A stretch of 50,145 bases of DNA from Bdellovibrionales bacterium (lineage in GTDB: Bacteria > Bdellovibrionota > Bdellovibrionia > Bdellovibrionales > UBA1609): positions 1 through 50,145 of the forward strand of contig JAKUPT010000018.1 in the NCBI GenBank assembly GCA_022450595.1, in the 5' to 3' direction. Position numbers and translations under genes: made by a program. Every line of letters begins with the position of its first letter. The stretch's first letter is position 1. This document shows positions 6,781 through 15,746 of this stretch, one piece after another. Below the pieces are notes generated by a model, which did no database searches, was not told the DNA's origin, and was given only the letters and a program-made list of their open reading frames with translations.

Positions 6781-9549
6781 ATGGCAGCAAAAAAAAATAA
6801 AATTGCATCATCCGGCACTAAGTTAGTCATTGTCGAGTCGCCAACAAAAGCCAGAACCATTAAAAAGTTTTTAGGTGATGGTTTTATTATCGAATCTTGT
6901 ATGGGACATATTAGAGATCTTCCTCAGTCCGCAAAAGACATTCCTGAAAAGTACAAAAAATTTAAGTGGTCCAATTTAGGTGTGAATGTTGATGACAACT
7001 TTGACCCTATTTACTGTATTCCTAAAAATAAAACCAAAGTGGTTAAAGAGTTAAAACAAAAAATGGCCGAAGCCGACGAACTAGTACTTGCCACGGATGA
7101 AGACCGTGAAGGGGAGAGTATCAGTTGGCACTTGTTAGAAGTTTTAAAGCCTAAGATTCCCGTTAAGCGTATGGTGTTTCATGAGATCACTAAGTCGGCC
7201 ATTGAAAAAGCCCTCTCAGAGTTTAGAGATGTGGATGAAAACTTGGTTAAAGCCCAAGAGGCGCGAAGAATCTTAGATAGACTAGTGGGCTACACAATTT
7301 CTCCACTTATTTGGAAAAAAGTGGCCTATGGTTTGTCCGCAGGCCGTGTGCAATCCGTGGCTGTCAGACTGATTGCTGAAAGAGAGCATGAGCGTCTTCG
7401 TTTTGTAAAGTCTCAATATTGGGGAATCACTGGGATGCTTGATAAATCCGGCACCAGTTTTGAGTCAAAACTGCAAAGCTATGAAGGAAAGCGCTTAGCC
7501 ACCGGCAAAGATTTTGATTCTGAAACAGGAAAGCTTTTAAAAGACAAGCAAGACAACACTTTGTGGTTAGACGGAAAGCTTGCCAACGAAATCACTTCAA
7601 AGTTGGATAAACAAACTTGGACCGTGAAAGACGTGGAAGAAAAGCCAGTTTCAAGAAAACCGGCTCCTCCATTTATTACCTCAACACTGCAACAAGAAGC
7701 CAACCGCAAATTGGGCATGAGCTCCAGAGAGACCATGTCTGTGGCTCAAAAGTTGTATGAACGAGGTTTTATTACTTACATGCGTACGGACTCAACCAAC
7801 TTGTCCACTCAAGCTATTGAGGCGGCCCGAAGTGCTATTAAGTCTTTATACGGCAAAGAGTATTTACCAGCTAATGTTCGTGATTATACAAAAAAGAAAT
7901 CCAAAGGCGCTCAAGAGGCACATGAAGCGATTCGTCCTGCAGGAACGGAGTTTGTGCTTCCTGAAGAAACCGGTTTAACTGGTGGGTTATTTAAACTTTA
8001 TGACCTTATTTGGAAAAGAACTGTGGCCTGCCAAATGGTAGATGCTCAGCAAAAGCAATTGAGTGTAAAAATTCAGGCCGGTGAAGCTATTTTTTCAGCC
8101 AATGGAATGACAATTGTTTTTCCAGGTTTTTTAAAAGCCTACGTAGAAGGAAAAGATGATCCTGATGCGGCTTTAGAAGATCGTGAAGTAAAGCTTCCAC
8201 CTCTTAAAACAGGAGAAAAGTTAGCTTGTAAAAAGCTACAGCCCACAGAGCATGAAACAAAACCCCCTGCTCGTTTTACAGAAGCTAGTCTTGTGCAAAA
8301 AATGGAAAAAGAGGGCATTGGAAGACCATCTACTTACGCCTCTATTATTAGTACAATTCAAGACCGTGGCTATGCCAAAAAGATTGGTAATGCTTTAGCG
8401 CCAAGTTTTACTGCTTTAGTTGTGACCAAGTTGTTAAGCCAACATCTACCTGACTATGTGGATTTAAATTTCACATCACAGATGGAAGATCGTTTGGATG
8501 ACATTGCTCAGGGCGATTTAGACAATATAAAATATCTCGATTCTGTTTATCATGGCAAACAGGGCCTGCTTGAAAAAGTTGAAAAGCAAGAAGAGCAAAT
8601 TGATCCTGAAGAGTCTCGCCAGGTAGAATTAGAAGGCTTAAAGGGATTAAGTTTTCGTGTGGGTCGCTATGGTGCTTATGTGTGCCGAGATGATAAAGAT
8701 GAAGGTAAAGAAGTCTGTGCCTCTATTCCAGAGTCTTATAATCCCGGTGATATTACGGCTGAAATGGCGAATAAATTGATTGATCAAAAAATCAGTGGCC
8801 ATGATGCTCTAGGGAAAGACCCAGAAACTGAAAAGCCTATTTATGTTCTCACTGGCCGATATGGGCCATACGTGCAACTAGGTGATATTGATGATGAAGA
8901 GTTTAAGCCCAAAAGAATGGCTTTACCAGCTGGACTTGAACCAGAAGATGTGACTTTAGAGAAAGCCTTAAAGCTTTTAAGTCTACCAAAAGAGGTAGGA
9001 AAACATCCAGAAACGGATAAAGCGATTAAGGTAGGGTTGGGCCGATTTGGTCCCTATGTGGTGCATGATGGTGATTTTAGATCAATTCCTAAAGGCACTG
9101 ATTTATTTGATGTGGATTATGATCAAGCCATGGAGTTATTATCTCAGCCTAAAAAAGGGCGTGGGGGTAAAAGTGTGGTTCAAGACTTTGGAGAGCATCC
9201 AGAGCTAAAAGTACCGGTGCAGGTGATGACAGGAAGATATGGCCCATATGTGAGTGCCGGCAAAAAGAACTTGTCTTTACCTAATGAAACCGATCCTGCC
9301 AAAATCACCAAAGAAGAGGTGATGGCGATTATTGAAGAGAAAAAAGATGAAATAGCCTCAGGTAAAAAGAAGACAAAAAAGAAGAAGTCGAAGTCAAAAG
9401 CAAAAACCAAAACAAAAGCCAAAGCGACGACTAAAACTAAGTCTAAGACTAAGAAAAAGGCAAAAGCCAAAAAAACAGCTGAAAAGGCGAAAACAGAGTC
9501 AAAAACCGCTTCAAAGAAGATCATTCGTCGCTCATCAAAAAGCTCTTGA
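6781..9549 (+). CDS. topA: DNA topoisomerase I, zinc-free type with Lys-rich tail
   Basis: TopA relaxes negative supercoils by a transient break in one strand. The 922 residues begin with a Toprim domain (KLVIVESPTKART near 15, and the metal-binding LATDEDREGES near 103). The catalytic tyrosine is Tyr333 in GFITYMRTDSTN. The C-terminus has no Cys4 zinc fingers. Instead there are four repeats centred on GRYGAYV, GRYGPYV, GRFGPYV and GRYGPYV (about 635-835), the arrangement known from actinobacterial and other zinc-free enzymes. A tail of about 70 residues, mostly Lys, Thr, Ala and Ser, follows and should bind DNA. GGAG lies 11 bases before the ATG. The enzyme has its own promoter and is separated from tex by a terminator. 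Confidence 0.97.
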   Translation: MAAKKNKIASSGTKLVIVESPTKARTIKKFLGDGFIIESCMGHIRDLPQSAKDIPEKYKKFKWSNLGVNVDDNFDPIYCIPKNKTKVVKELKQKMAEADELVLATDEDREGESISWHLLEVLKPKIPVKRMVFHEITKSAIEKALSEFRDVDENLVKAQEARRILDRLVGYTISPLIWKKVAYGLSAGRVQSVAVRLIAEREHERLRFVKSQYWGITGMLDKSGTSFESKLQSYEGKRLATGKDFDSETGKLLKDKQDNTLWLDGKLANEITSKLDKQTWTVKDVEEKPVSRKPAPPFITSTLQQEANRKLGMSSRETMSVAQKLYERGFITYMRTDSTNLSTQAIEAARSAIKSLYGKEYLPANVRDYTKKKSKGAQEAHEAIRPAGTEFVLPEETGLTGGLFKLYDLIWKRTVACQMVDAQQKQLSVKIQAGEAIFSANGMTIVFPGFLKAYVEGKDDPDAALEDREVKLPPLKTGEKLACKKLQPTEHETKPPARFTEASLVQKMEKEGIGRPSTYASIISTIQDRGYAKKIGNALAPSFTALVVTKLLSQHLPDYVDLNFTSQMEDRLDDIAQGDLDNIKYLDSVYHGKQGLLEKVEKQEEQIDPEESRQVELEGLKGLSFRVGRYGAYVCRDDKDEGKEVCASIPESYNPGDITAEMANKLIDQKISGHDALGKDPETEKPIYVLTGRYGPYVQLGDIDDEEFKPKRMALPAGLEPEDVTLEKALKLLSLPKEVGKHPETDKAIKVGLGRFGPYVVHDGDFRSIPKGTDLFDVDYDQAMELLSQPKKGRGGKSVVQDFGEHPELKVPVQVMTGRYGPYVSAGKKNLSLPNETDPAKITKEEVMAIIEEKKDEIASGKKKTKKKKSKSKAKTKTKAKATTKTKSKTKKKAKAKKTAEKAKTESKTASKKIIRRSSKSS

Positions 9550-9604
9550 CTTGATGCATCCAGAGCTTTAATCCTTTGAGTGTGGACCATCCAGGGAGAT
9601 GTCA

Positions 9605-10525
9605 TTGGTTGATACTTTGCTAAAAAAGTTAGTGCCTAATGTTGCAACTGATGCGCCGAAGACGAAATCACAGCTTGAACTCTCCATCTCGCGCAAACAA
9701 GAGCCGGACCGCAACCATCATTTGGGCGGCCGAAGTTTTTATTTTTTTGATTTCGATGACAATATTGCTTTTTTGGCCACTCCAGTAGTGCTGTTTCACA
9801 AAGACAACGGTGAAGAGATTTTAGTTAGCAGTGGTGAATTTGCTCAAATAAGTAGGCAGATCAAAGAAGAGGGTCATTTTTATGATCATATCTTGGATTT
9901 TGACGATAAAAACGGCAGTTTTAGGTTTTACAGAGACTATGAACAAAGTTTATGGACTAAGGCTTTTCGACGTAAGCAAGCCTTTGAAAAAGACATTCTA
10001 GATATTTTGAATCAAGCAGATCTGATGTGGAAGGGGCCGTCTTGGAACTGTTTTTACCATGCAGTTTTTAACCAGCGACCAACAAGTATAATTACAGCAA
10101 GGGGTCATTCTCCTGAGACCATTAAAAAAGGCATTCGTTTAATTTATAAAAATGGTCATTTGCCAAAAGAGCCAAATTATTTAGATATATTTCCTGTCAA
10201 TCATCCGCCGACAAAAAACAGGCTTGGACATAAATTGAATGACACTGACGTGGCCGTTATGAAACAAAAAGCTATTAGAATGTCTGTTGAAAAGGCTTTT
10301 AAAGACTATGGTTACAATCCTCATCATCGTTTTGGAATGTCAGATGATGACCCAAGAAATGTTGAATTGATTACAGAAGAGTTTAGAGCTTTAAAAAAAG
10401 ACTACCCAGATGTGAGCTTTTTTGTAATTTCCACCAGTCACGGCGAGTTTATTAAAAAAGAGGTTTTTACCGACTATAGTGTGGAGCAAAATTTATATCC
10501 TAGACATCAACTCTCGTTGTTTTAA
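9605..10525 (+). CDS. HAD-like superfamily protein, function unknown
   Basis: About 306 residues with spaced HAD-phosphatase-like motifs: YFFDFDDN near residue 43 (motif I, DxD), IITARGHS near 162 (motif II) and FGMSDDDPRN near 243 (motif IV, acidic). The order and spacing fit a HAD fold with a cap, but I can not assign a substrate. AGGGAG (9593-9598) abuts an in-frame ATG at 9599, leaving no spacer; the TTG at 9605 is 6 bases away from it, and TTG starts are common here, so I prefer 9605. The gene lies about 55 bases after topA and may be cotranscribed with it. Confidence 0.7.
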   Translation: MVDTLLKKLVPNVATDAPKTKSQLELSISRKQEPDRNHHLGGRSFYFFDFDDNIAFLATPVVLFHKDNGEEILVSSGEFAQISRQIKEEGHFYDHILDFDDKNGSFRFYRDYEQSLWTKAFRRKQAFEKDILDILNQADLMWKGPSWNCFYHAVFNQRPTSIITARGHSPETIKKGIRLIYKNGHLPKEPNYLDIFPVNHPPTKNRLGHKLNDTDVAVMKQKAIRMSVEKAFKDYGYNPHHRFGMSDDDPRNVELITEEFRALKKDYPDVSFFVISTSHGEFIKKEVFTDYSVEQNLYPRHQLSLF

Positions 10526-10563
10526 TTTTACTAGTCTTTTGTTATAATAAATTGTTTTAAAAT

Positions 10564-10633
10564 GAGTCGAAACTTATTTTGAATTTTTATATCCAATCCG
10601 CCGATACAGTATATGAAAAAAAGATTTCGACTC
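10564..10633 (+). promoter_or_regulatory. Inverted repeat in the leader of the Prc protease gene
   Basis: GAGTCGAAA (10564-10572) and TTTCGACTC (10625-10633) form a perfect 9-bp pair across 52 bases, ending just before the ribosome binding site GAGAAAGG (10635-10642). A perfect TATAAT occurs at 10543-10548, without a convincing -35, so the repeat may lie in the transcribed leader. A regulatory role is inferred. Confidence 0.35.
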
Positions 10634-10651
10634 TGAGAAAGGTAAACATCA

Positions 10652-12688
10652 ATGAATATTTTAAAAATCCTTATCGTACTTTCAACTTTATTTTCGTTTC
10701 AGGCATTTGCTCAAGGTCTGCCTTTTTTAAGTCAAGACTTGGGACTTACTTGCGATAATTTGTACGGGATTCAAAAGCGTTTTATAGAAGACCATATCAG
10801 TTTTGAAAAAATCACTCCTGAAATAGAAGCCAGAATGATCGACCAATTTGTCGAAAGACTGGACTCTCAAAAACTTTACTTTCTTGATTCAGATGTAAAA
10901 GAAATTAAAAAGATTTTAAATGGTGTGGTCACTAAAACTAAAAAAGCCGATTGTAAACCTATACGACAAGCTTTTGAGATTTATGTGAAGCGAATGAACG
11001 ACAGAAAGAAGTTTGCCAAAAGTTTGCTAGATAAAAAGTTTAAGATTAATAAAAAAATAGAGTTAAGTTTAGACCCAGAGCTTAGAGAGCATCCAAAAAC
11101 TGTTGCTGAAGCAAATAAGGCTCATGCGAAATACTTAAATTTTCAGGTTTCAAACTACGTTATTTCTGACACTCCTTTAAAAGAAGCGAAAAAGAAAGTT
11201 GTTGCTAATTATGAGCGTACTTACAAAAAGTACAAAAAATTTAGTGATGAAGATCTTTATGATATTTACTTAGACTCATTTGCAGCAGGACTTGATCCCC
11301 ATTCAAACTTTTTCTCCCAAGATGAGCTTAAAGATTTTCAGATCTCAATGAGTCTTTCACTTGAGGGGATTGGAGCAACACTTAGTTCAAAAGATGGCTT
11401 TACTGTGGTTGAGCAACTAGTTCCAGGTGGAGCCGCGGCTAAATCTGGAAAGCTTAAACCGAAGGACAAAATCATTGCCGTCGGTCAGGGCGATGACGGT
11501 GATATGACCAATGTGATTGATATGGATTTAAGAGATGTTGTTAAGCAAATCCGAGGCCCTAAGGGAACTAAGGTTAAGCTGAGCATTCTTCGTAAAAAAA
11601 GTGAGGGTACTGATAGATTTAGTGTTCTTTTAGTTAGAGATAAAATCAAATTAGAAGACGAAGCCGCTTCAGTAGATTTTATTGATCGAAAGATAGGAAA
11701 GAAAAAGAAAAAAGTGGCTCTTATTAATTTGCCATCCTTTTACTCAGACAATAAGCCCAATGGCCGATCCGCATCTAATGATCTTAAAAAGCTATTAAAA
11801 GAAGTAAAAAAGAAAAAAGCCGATGCTGTTGTGTTTGATGTATCAATGAACGGTGGTGGCTCTTTAGATGAAGCTGTTAAAGTAGCAGGTCTGTTTTTTA
11901 AAACAGGAAATGTTGTTAAGCAATCACAAGAAGGTCAGGTCGGGGCAGAGATACCACTTGCTGATGTTGATCCTGAAGTTCAATGGTCTGGGCCTATGGT
12001 GATTTTGACCAGTAGAATTAGTGCCAGTGCTTCTGAAATTGTAGCTGGGACATTAAAAGATTATAGAAGAGCCGTTGTTGTTGGTGGTGATCACACTTTT
12101 GGAAAAGGAAGTGTACAGCAGGTTTCTCCTTATCAATTAGGCTTTAAAACTATTGGGGCTTTAAAGACAACAGTAGGTATGTTTTTTACAGCCGGTGGAA
12201 TGTCGACTCAACATATCGGTGTTGATTCTCATATAGAGTTTCCAAGTATTTACACCACAGATGAAATCGGTGAAAAGACTTTAGATCATTCACTGCCACC
12301 TAAAAAGATCAAATCATTTTTATCAAAAACAGCTTATGTCAAAAAAGGTGAAAACTCATGGGAGCCAATATCTAATGACTTGATCTTAAAGCTTTTAAAT
12401 CGCTCTAAAAAAAGAGTGGCAGACAATAAAGAGTTTAAAGAGATCCTTGATGAAAAAAAGAAGAATAAAAAGAAGAACAAGGTGATCAAAATCAGTGAAC
12501 TTTTTGATGAAGAAACTAAAAAAGACAAAGAAGAGGCTGAAGAGTCTTTAAATCTGAGCAAAGCCGAAAAGAAGAAGAAGTATCTAGAGCGTCCTGATGT
12601 ACAAGAAGCTGTTAATATTGCTGTAGATATGGTTTCTTACTATGAGTCTCCAAACATGAAAATTGGATCAAACGCTCCTAAAAAATAA
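10652..12688 (+). CDS. prc: C-terminal processing (tail-specific) protease, Prc/CtpA family S41
   Basis: A periplasmic serine protease that degrades or trims proteins from their C-termini; relatives act on cell-wall hydrolases and penicillin-binding proteins. The 678 residues start with a cleavable signal peptide (about 1-20, ending AFA). A helical N-terminal region is followed by a PDZ domain (about 228-325, with LEGIGATLS) and the S41 domain. The Ser/Lys dyad is Ser459 in SRISASASEI and Lys485 in HTFGKGSVQQ. A charged, lysine-rich segment (about 590-640) interrupts the C-terminal region. Length and layout match E. coli Prc (682 residues). It ends with a terminator. Confidence 0.93.
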   Translation: MNILKILIVLSTLFSFQAFAQGLPFLSQDLGLTCDNLYGIQKRFIEDHISFEKITPEIEARMIDQFVERLDSQKLYFLDSDVKEIKKILNGVVTKTKKADCKPIRQAFEIYVKRMNDRKKFAKSLLDKKFKINKKIELSLDPELREHPKTVAEANKAHAKYLNFQVSNYVISDTPLKEAKKKVVANYERTYKKYKKFSDEDLYDIYLDSFAAGLDPHSNFFSQDELKDFQISMSLSLEGIGATLSSKDGFTVVEQLVPGGAAAKSGKLKPKDKIIAVGQGDDGDMTNVIDMDLRDVVKQIRGPKGTKVKLSILRKKSEGTDRFSVLLVRDKIKLEDEAASVDFIDRKIGKKKKKVALINLPSFYSDNKPNGRSASNDLKKLLKEVKKKKADAVVFDVSMNGGGSLDEAVKVAGLFFKTGNVVKQSQEGQVGAEIPLADVDPEVQWSGPMVILTSRISASASEIVAGTLKDYRRAVVVGGDHTFGKGSVQQVSPYQLGFKTIGALKTTVGMFFTAGGMSTQHIGVDSHIEFPSIYTTDEIGEKTLDHSLPPKKIKSFLSKTAYVKKGENSWEPISNDLILKLLNRSKKRVADNKEFKEILDEKKKNKKKNKVIKISELFDEETKKDKEEAEESLNLSKAEKKKKYLERPDVQEAVNIAVDMVSYYESPNMKIGSNAPKK

Positions 12689-12714
12689 AACTTTTTTAAA
12701 ATACGCATAGTATC

Positions 12715-12747
12715 AAAAAGCCCAATAGAGAAATCTTTGGGCTTTTT
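12715..12747 (+). terminator. Terminator after the prc-like gene
   Basis: AAAAAGCCCAA (12715-12725) pairs with TTGGGCTTTTT (12737-12747) over an 11-base loop and runs into further T residues. Confidence 0.85.
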
Positions 12748-12833
12748 TTATTATTATCAATTCTGTCACTTCGCTTTTTGACTTTTATGGCCTTTGAGAT
12801 TAACAATATTGTAAAACTTTTATAAGGGTGAAT

Positions 12834-13871
12834 ATGGCAAAGAAAAAGAAGAAAAATAAAAGTACATCCTCTCATTCACAACAACTTCCCCTTCCAAAAA
12901 ACCAAATTTTAGAGCTTTACGATTTAATGGTAAAAGCTCGTGTTTTGGAAGAAAGATTGATTAAAATCTATAAAAGTGGTGACGCTTATTTTTGGATTGG
13001 TGGTCCTGGTGAAGAGGGCTTTGGTGTGCCCTTAGGTTTACTTATTAACAAGGGACAGGGGCACAATCACGACTGGCTACATTTGCATTATAGATGCTCT
13101 CCAACCTTAGTGGCCATGGGTATGCCTTATATTGACGCTATTCGTTTAATCATGAACAAAGCTACAGATATTAATACTGGTGGAAGAAACTTTGCCAACC
13201 ACTACTGTTATCCCGAGTGGAATGTGGCCCCCGTAACCTCTCCCATTGAAGTTCAATACTCAGCAGCTATTGGCACAGCCTGGGCACAACACAGAGAAAA
13301 CGCCAATGGAATTACAATTGTTTCTGGCGGTGATGCCGGAACAGCGGAAGGGGACTTTGCCTCTTGCTTGGTATGGGCATCACGCCCAGGCAATGAGCTC
13401 CCATTGTTAATCACAGTTCAGAATAACCGCTGGGGGATTTCTACAAGTTACGACACTCAACACGGTGAACAGTCTATTGCCGACCGAGGAAAGGCCTTTG
13501 GGATGAAAACAAAGGTGATCAATGCCAATGATCCCATTGAAGGCTATCTAGGAATGAAAGAGTGCATTGAATATATCAGAAAAAATAAAAAACCAATGTT
13601 GGTAGAATTTAAGGTTTCAAGACTTTATGGTCATTCATCAGCTGATGGGGCCAATCTTAGAAATGAAGAAGATTGTATTCAAAATCTAGAAGAGAAATTA
13701 TTAAATTGGAAACTTATAACTAAAGAAGAAATTAAAAACATCAGAGCAAACTACGAAGCTGAGGCTAAAAAGGCGACTGAGCAAGCAAGAACTGAAGGGG
13801 GGCCTGAGGCCAACACTCTTTGGGATCATGTCTATGTGGATAATGAAAATGCAGACTGGAGAAATTTCTAA
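12834..13871 (+). CDS. 2-oxoacid dehydrogenase E1 component, alpha subunit
   Basis: A thiamine-diphosphate-dependent E1 alpha chain (345 residues) of the pyruvate/branched-chain 2-oxoacid dehydrogenase type, which decarboxylates a 2-oxoacid and acylates lipoyl-E2. The ThDP/Mg motif is SGGDAGTAEGDF ... VQNNRWGIS (about 165-205); the usual GDG is GDA here. A tyrosine/histidine-rich segment (DWLHLHYRC) and RLYGHSSADG near 270 match the family, the latter being the regulatory-loop region. The N-terminus is lysine-rich. The ATG at 12834 was chosen because AAGGG lies 5 bases upstream; the GTG at 12828 overlaps that site. E1 beta follows with a one-base overlap. E2 and E3 are not nearby, so the substrate (branched-chain or pyruvate) is unresolved. 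Confidence 0.88.
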   Translation: MAKKKKKNKSTSSHSQQLPLPKNQILELYDLMVKARVLEERLIKIYKSGDAYFWIGGPGEEGFGVPLGLLINKGQGHNHDWLHLHYRCSPTLVAMGMPYIDAIRLIMNKATDINTGGRNFANHYCYPEWNVAPVTSPIEVQYSAAIGTAWAQHRENANGITIVSGGDAGTAEGDFASCLVWASRPGNELPLLITVQNNRWGISTSYDTQHGEQSIADRGKAFGMKTKVINANDPIEGYLGMKECIEYIRKNKKPMLVEFKVSRLYGHSSADGANLRNEEDCIQNLEEKLLNWKLITKEEIKNIRANYEAEAKKATEQARTEGGPEANTLWDHVYVDNENADWRNF

Positions 13872-14926
13872 TGGCAAATATGGCTCAAGCCATTCGATTG
13901 GCGTTACATTATGCAGAAGAGAACTTAGAGTTAAAAGATGTTTTTGGTGAAGATGTTGGTCCACCTCTTGGCGGTGTTTTTACAGCCACTCAAGGTATAA
14001 AATCAGCATGGAACAGCCCACTGGATGAACGAGGCATTATTGGTTGTGCTATGGGTATTGCCATGACGGGTGATCGCTGTGTGGCAGAAATTCAGTTCTG
14101 TGATTATATTTTTAATACCATTGATTTATTAAAAATGGTGGGGAACACCTACTGGACAACTCACGGCAGAATGCCACTTCCTCTGGTAGTTATGACACCT
14201 GTTGGAGCTGGTATAAGAGGCTCTGTGTATCACTCTCACAGCTTTGATGCATGGGCTTCAAGACTTCCTGGGTGGAAGATTGTTATGCCTTCCAACCCAA
14301 AAGATGCTTATGGTCTTTTGCTATCAGCCATTGCTGATCCAAACCCAGTTCTATTTTTAAAACCTAAGGCCTTATTAAGGGTTAAGGGCAAAGAAATGAT
14401 CCCAGGTGAGCCTGAGGGAGACAAAGTTTTAAAATCTATGATTGATGCACCTGTTGGAGACAGATCTAATTGGAAGCCTAAGTGGCCGAAGATTGAGGAC
14501 TACCGAGTGCCTATAGGAAAAGCTGAAGTCACTAGGCAAGGTGAAGATTTGACTATTGTTAGTTATGGTAGAACCTTACCAATTTGCAACACTGTAGCTG
14601 ACGAATTACAAGACAAGGGTCACTCCGTTGAAGTGATAGATCTAAGGTCTATTTATCCATATGACTGGCAAGCGATCAAAACTTCCGTGCAAAAGACCAA
14701 AAAAGTATTATTTGTAAATGAAGACACTGAAGTGACTAACTTTGCTGAGCACCTTGCTTATAGGGTGGGGCAAGAGTTGTTTTATGAGATCTATGCTGCG
14801 CCTCGTGTATTGGCAGCAAAAAACCTTCCAGGTATTGGGCTGCACCCCAATTTAGAAGATAATACTGTGCCACAGAAACCTCAAATCACAGAGGCGGCAT
14901 TAGATGTGATTGGCCAACAACCCTAA
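13871..14926 (+). CDS. 2-oxoacid dehydrogenase E1 component, beta subunit
   Basis: The 351-residue partner of the preceding alpha chain; together they form the heterotetrameric E1. Family hallmarks are FGEDVG near residue 25, a GIIGCAMGIAMTG segment, AEIQFCDYIF, the PVGAGIRGSVYHSHS motif with the conserved His pair, MPSNPKDAYGLL and the transketolase C-terminal domain containing SYGRTLPICN and VIDLRSIYPYD (about 235-265). The start ATG overlaps the alpha stop (TAATG), a sign of translational coupling. The specific complex can not be named from sequence alone; 2-oxoisovalerate dehydrogenase is the most likely annotation. Confidence 0.9.
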   Translation: MANMAQAIRLALHYAEENLELKDVFGEDVGPPLGGVFTATQGIKSAWNSPLDERGIIGCAMGIAMTGDRCVAEIQFCDYIFNTIDLLKMVGNTYWTTHGRMPLPLVVMTPVGAGIRGSVYHSHSFDAWASRLPGWKIVMPSNPKDAYGLLLSAIADPNPVLFLKPKALLRVKGKEMIPGEPEGDKVLKSMIDAPVGDRSNWKPKWPKIEDYRVPIGKAEVTRQGEDLTIVSYGRTLPICNTVADELQDKGHSVEVIDLRSIYPYDWQAIKTSVQKTKKVLFVNEDTEVTNFAEHLAYRVGQELFYEIYAAPRVLAAKNLPGIGLHPNLEDNTVPQKPQITEAALDVIGQQP

Positions 14927-14942
14927 TAAGGAATTTATAGTT

Positions 14943-15743
14943 ATGACAAAAAAAGTGAACAAGGACAGTTTTGATAAATATTCGTACTACTTAAAATCAG
15001 TGCAATCACCTGACAATGATGTGATTTTTTTGTCGCAAACTTATAAAGAGCTAAAGGGCAAAAAACCAAAAACACTTCGTGAAGATTTTTGTGGCACATT
15101 TAAAATTTCATGTGAATGGGTAAAGCTGGATAAAGATAAAGAAGCTGTAGGCGTAGATATTGATCCTGAGCCTATAGAGTATGGAAAACAAAACTACCTT
15201 TCAGAGCTGAACTCAGAACAACAATCTCGTGTTAAGATTCTTGAGGCCAGTGTTACTGAAAAAAACTTACCTAAAGCTGATGTGGTGGCGGCACAAAACT
15301 TTTCTTACTATTTATTTAAAAAACGAAATCAGCTTCTTGAGTATTTTAAAAATGCCTATAAAGGGGTGAACGAAGGCGGCATCTTTGTCATTGATTGTTT
15401 TGGTGGACCTCGTTGCCAAGAGGAAAATGAAGAAGAGACCGAACACGATAATTTTAGTTACTTTTGGGATCAAGACAGCTTTGACCCTGTTACAAACTAT
15501 GCCCAGTTTTATATTCACTTTAAAAGAAAGGGTGAGAAAAAAAGAGAGCGTGTGTTCTCTTATGACTGGCGGATGTGGACCATTCCCGAGCTTAAAGAGA
15601 TTATGGAAGATGCGGGCTTTAAAAAAGTACATGTTTATTGGGAAGGCTCAGACGAAGACGGTGATGGTGACGGAGAATTCACTCGGGTGACTCAAGGCGA
15701 AGAGTGTGAGTCTTGGGTGGCTTACGTGGTCGGAGAAAAGTAA
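14943..15743 (+). CDS. Class I SAM-dependent methyltransferase
   Basis: About 266 residues with a Rossmann methyltransferase core: LREDFCGTFKISCEW (SAM-binding loop), AVGVDIDPEPIEYGKQN (acidic end of strand 2), and VVAAQNFSYYLF (motif of strand 4). The acceptor is unknown. I chose ATG 14943 because AAGGA is 10 bases upstream; a TTG at 14910 inside the E1 beta gene lacks a site. It follows the E1 genes closely and is probably in the same transcript. Its stop is 3 bases from the end of the convergent STAS-CheX gene, with no terminator between them. Confidence 0.8.
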   Translation: MTKKVNKDSFDKYSYYLKSVQSPDNDVIFLSQTYKELKGKKPKTLREDFCGTFKISCEWVKLDKDKEAVGVDIDPEPIEYGKQNYLSELNSEQQSRVKILEASVTEKNLPKADVVAAQNFSYYLFKKRNQLLEYFKNAYKGVNEGGIFVIDCFGGPRCQEENEEETEHDNFSYFWDQDSFDPVTNYAQFYIHFKRKGEKKRERVFSYDWRMWTIPELKEIMEDAGFKKVHVYWEGSDEDGDGDGEFTRVTQGEECESWVAYVVGEK

Positions 15744-15746
15744 GTT

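Noticed and set aside
12801-12806. TTGACT (12778-12783) and TAACAA as a promoter for the E1 genes
   Set aside because: The -35 is good but the -10 matches only three of six positions, too weak to list as a feature.
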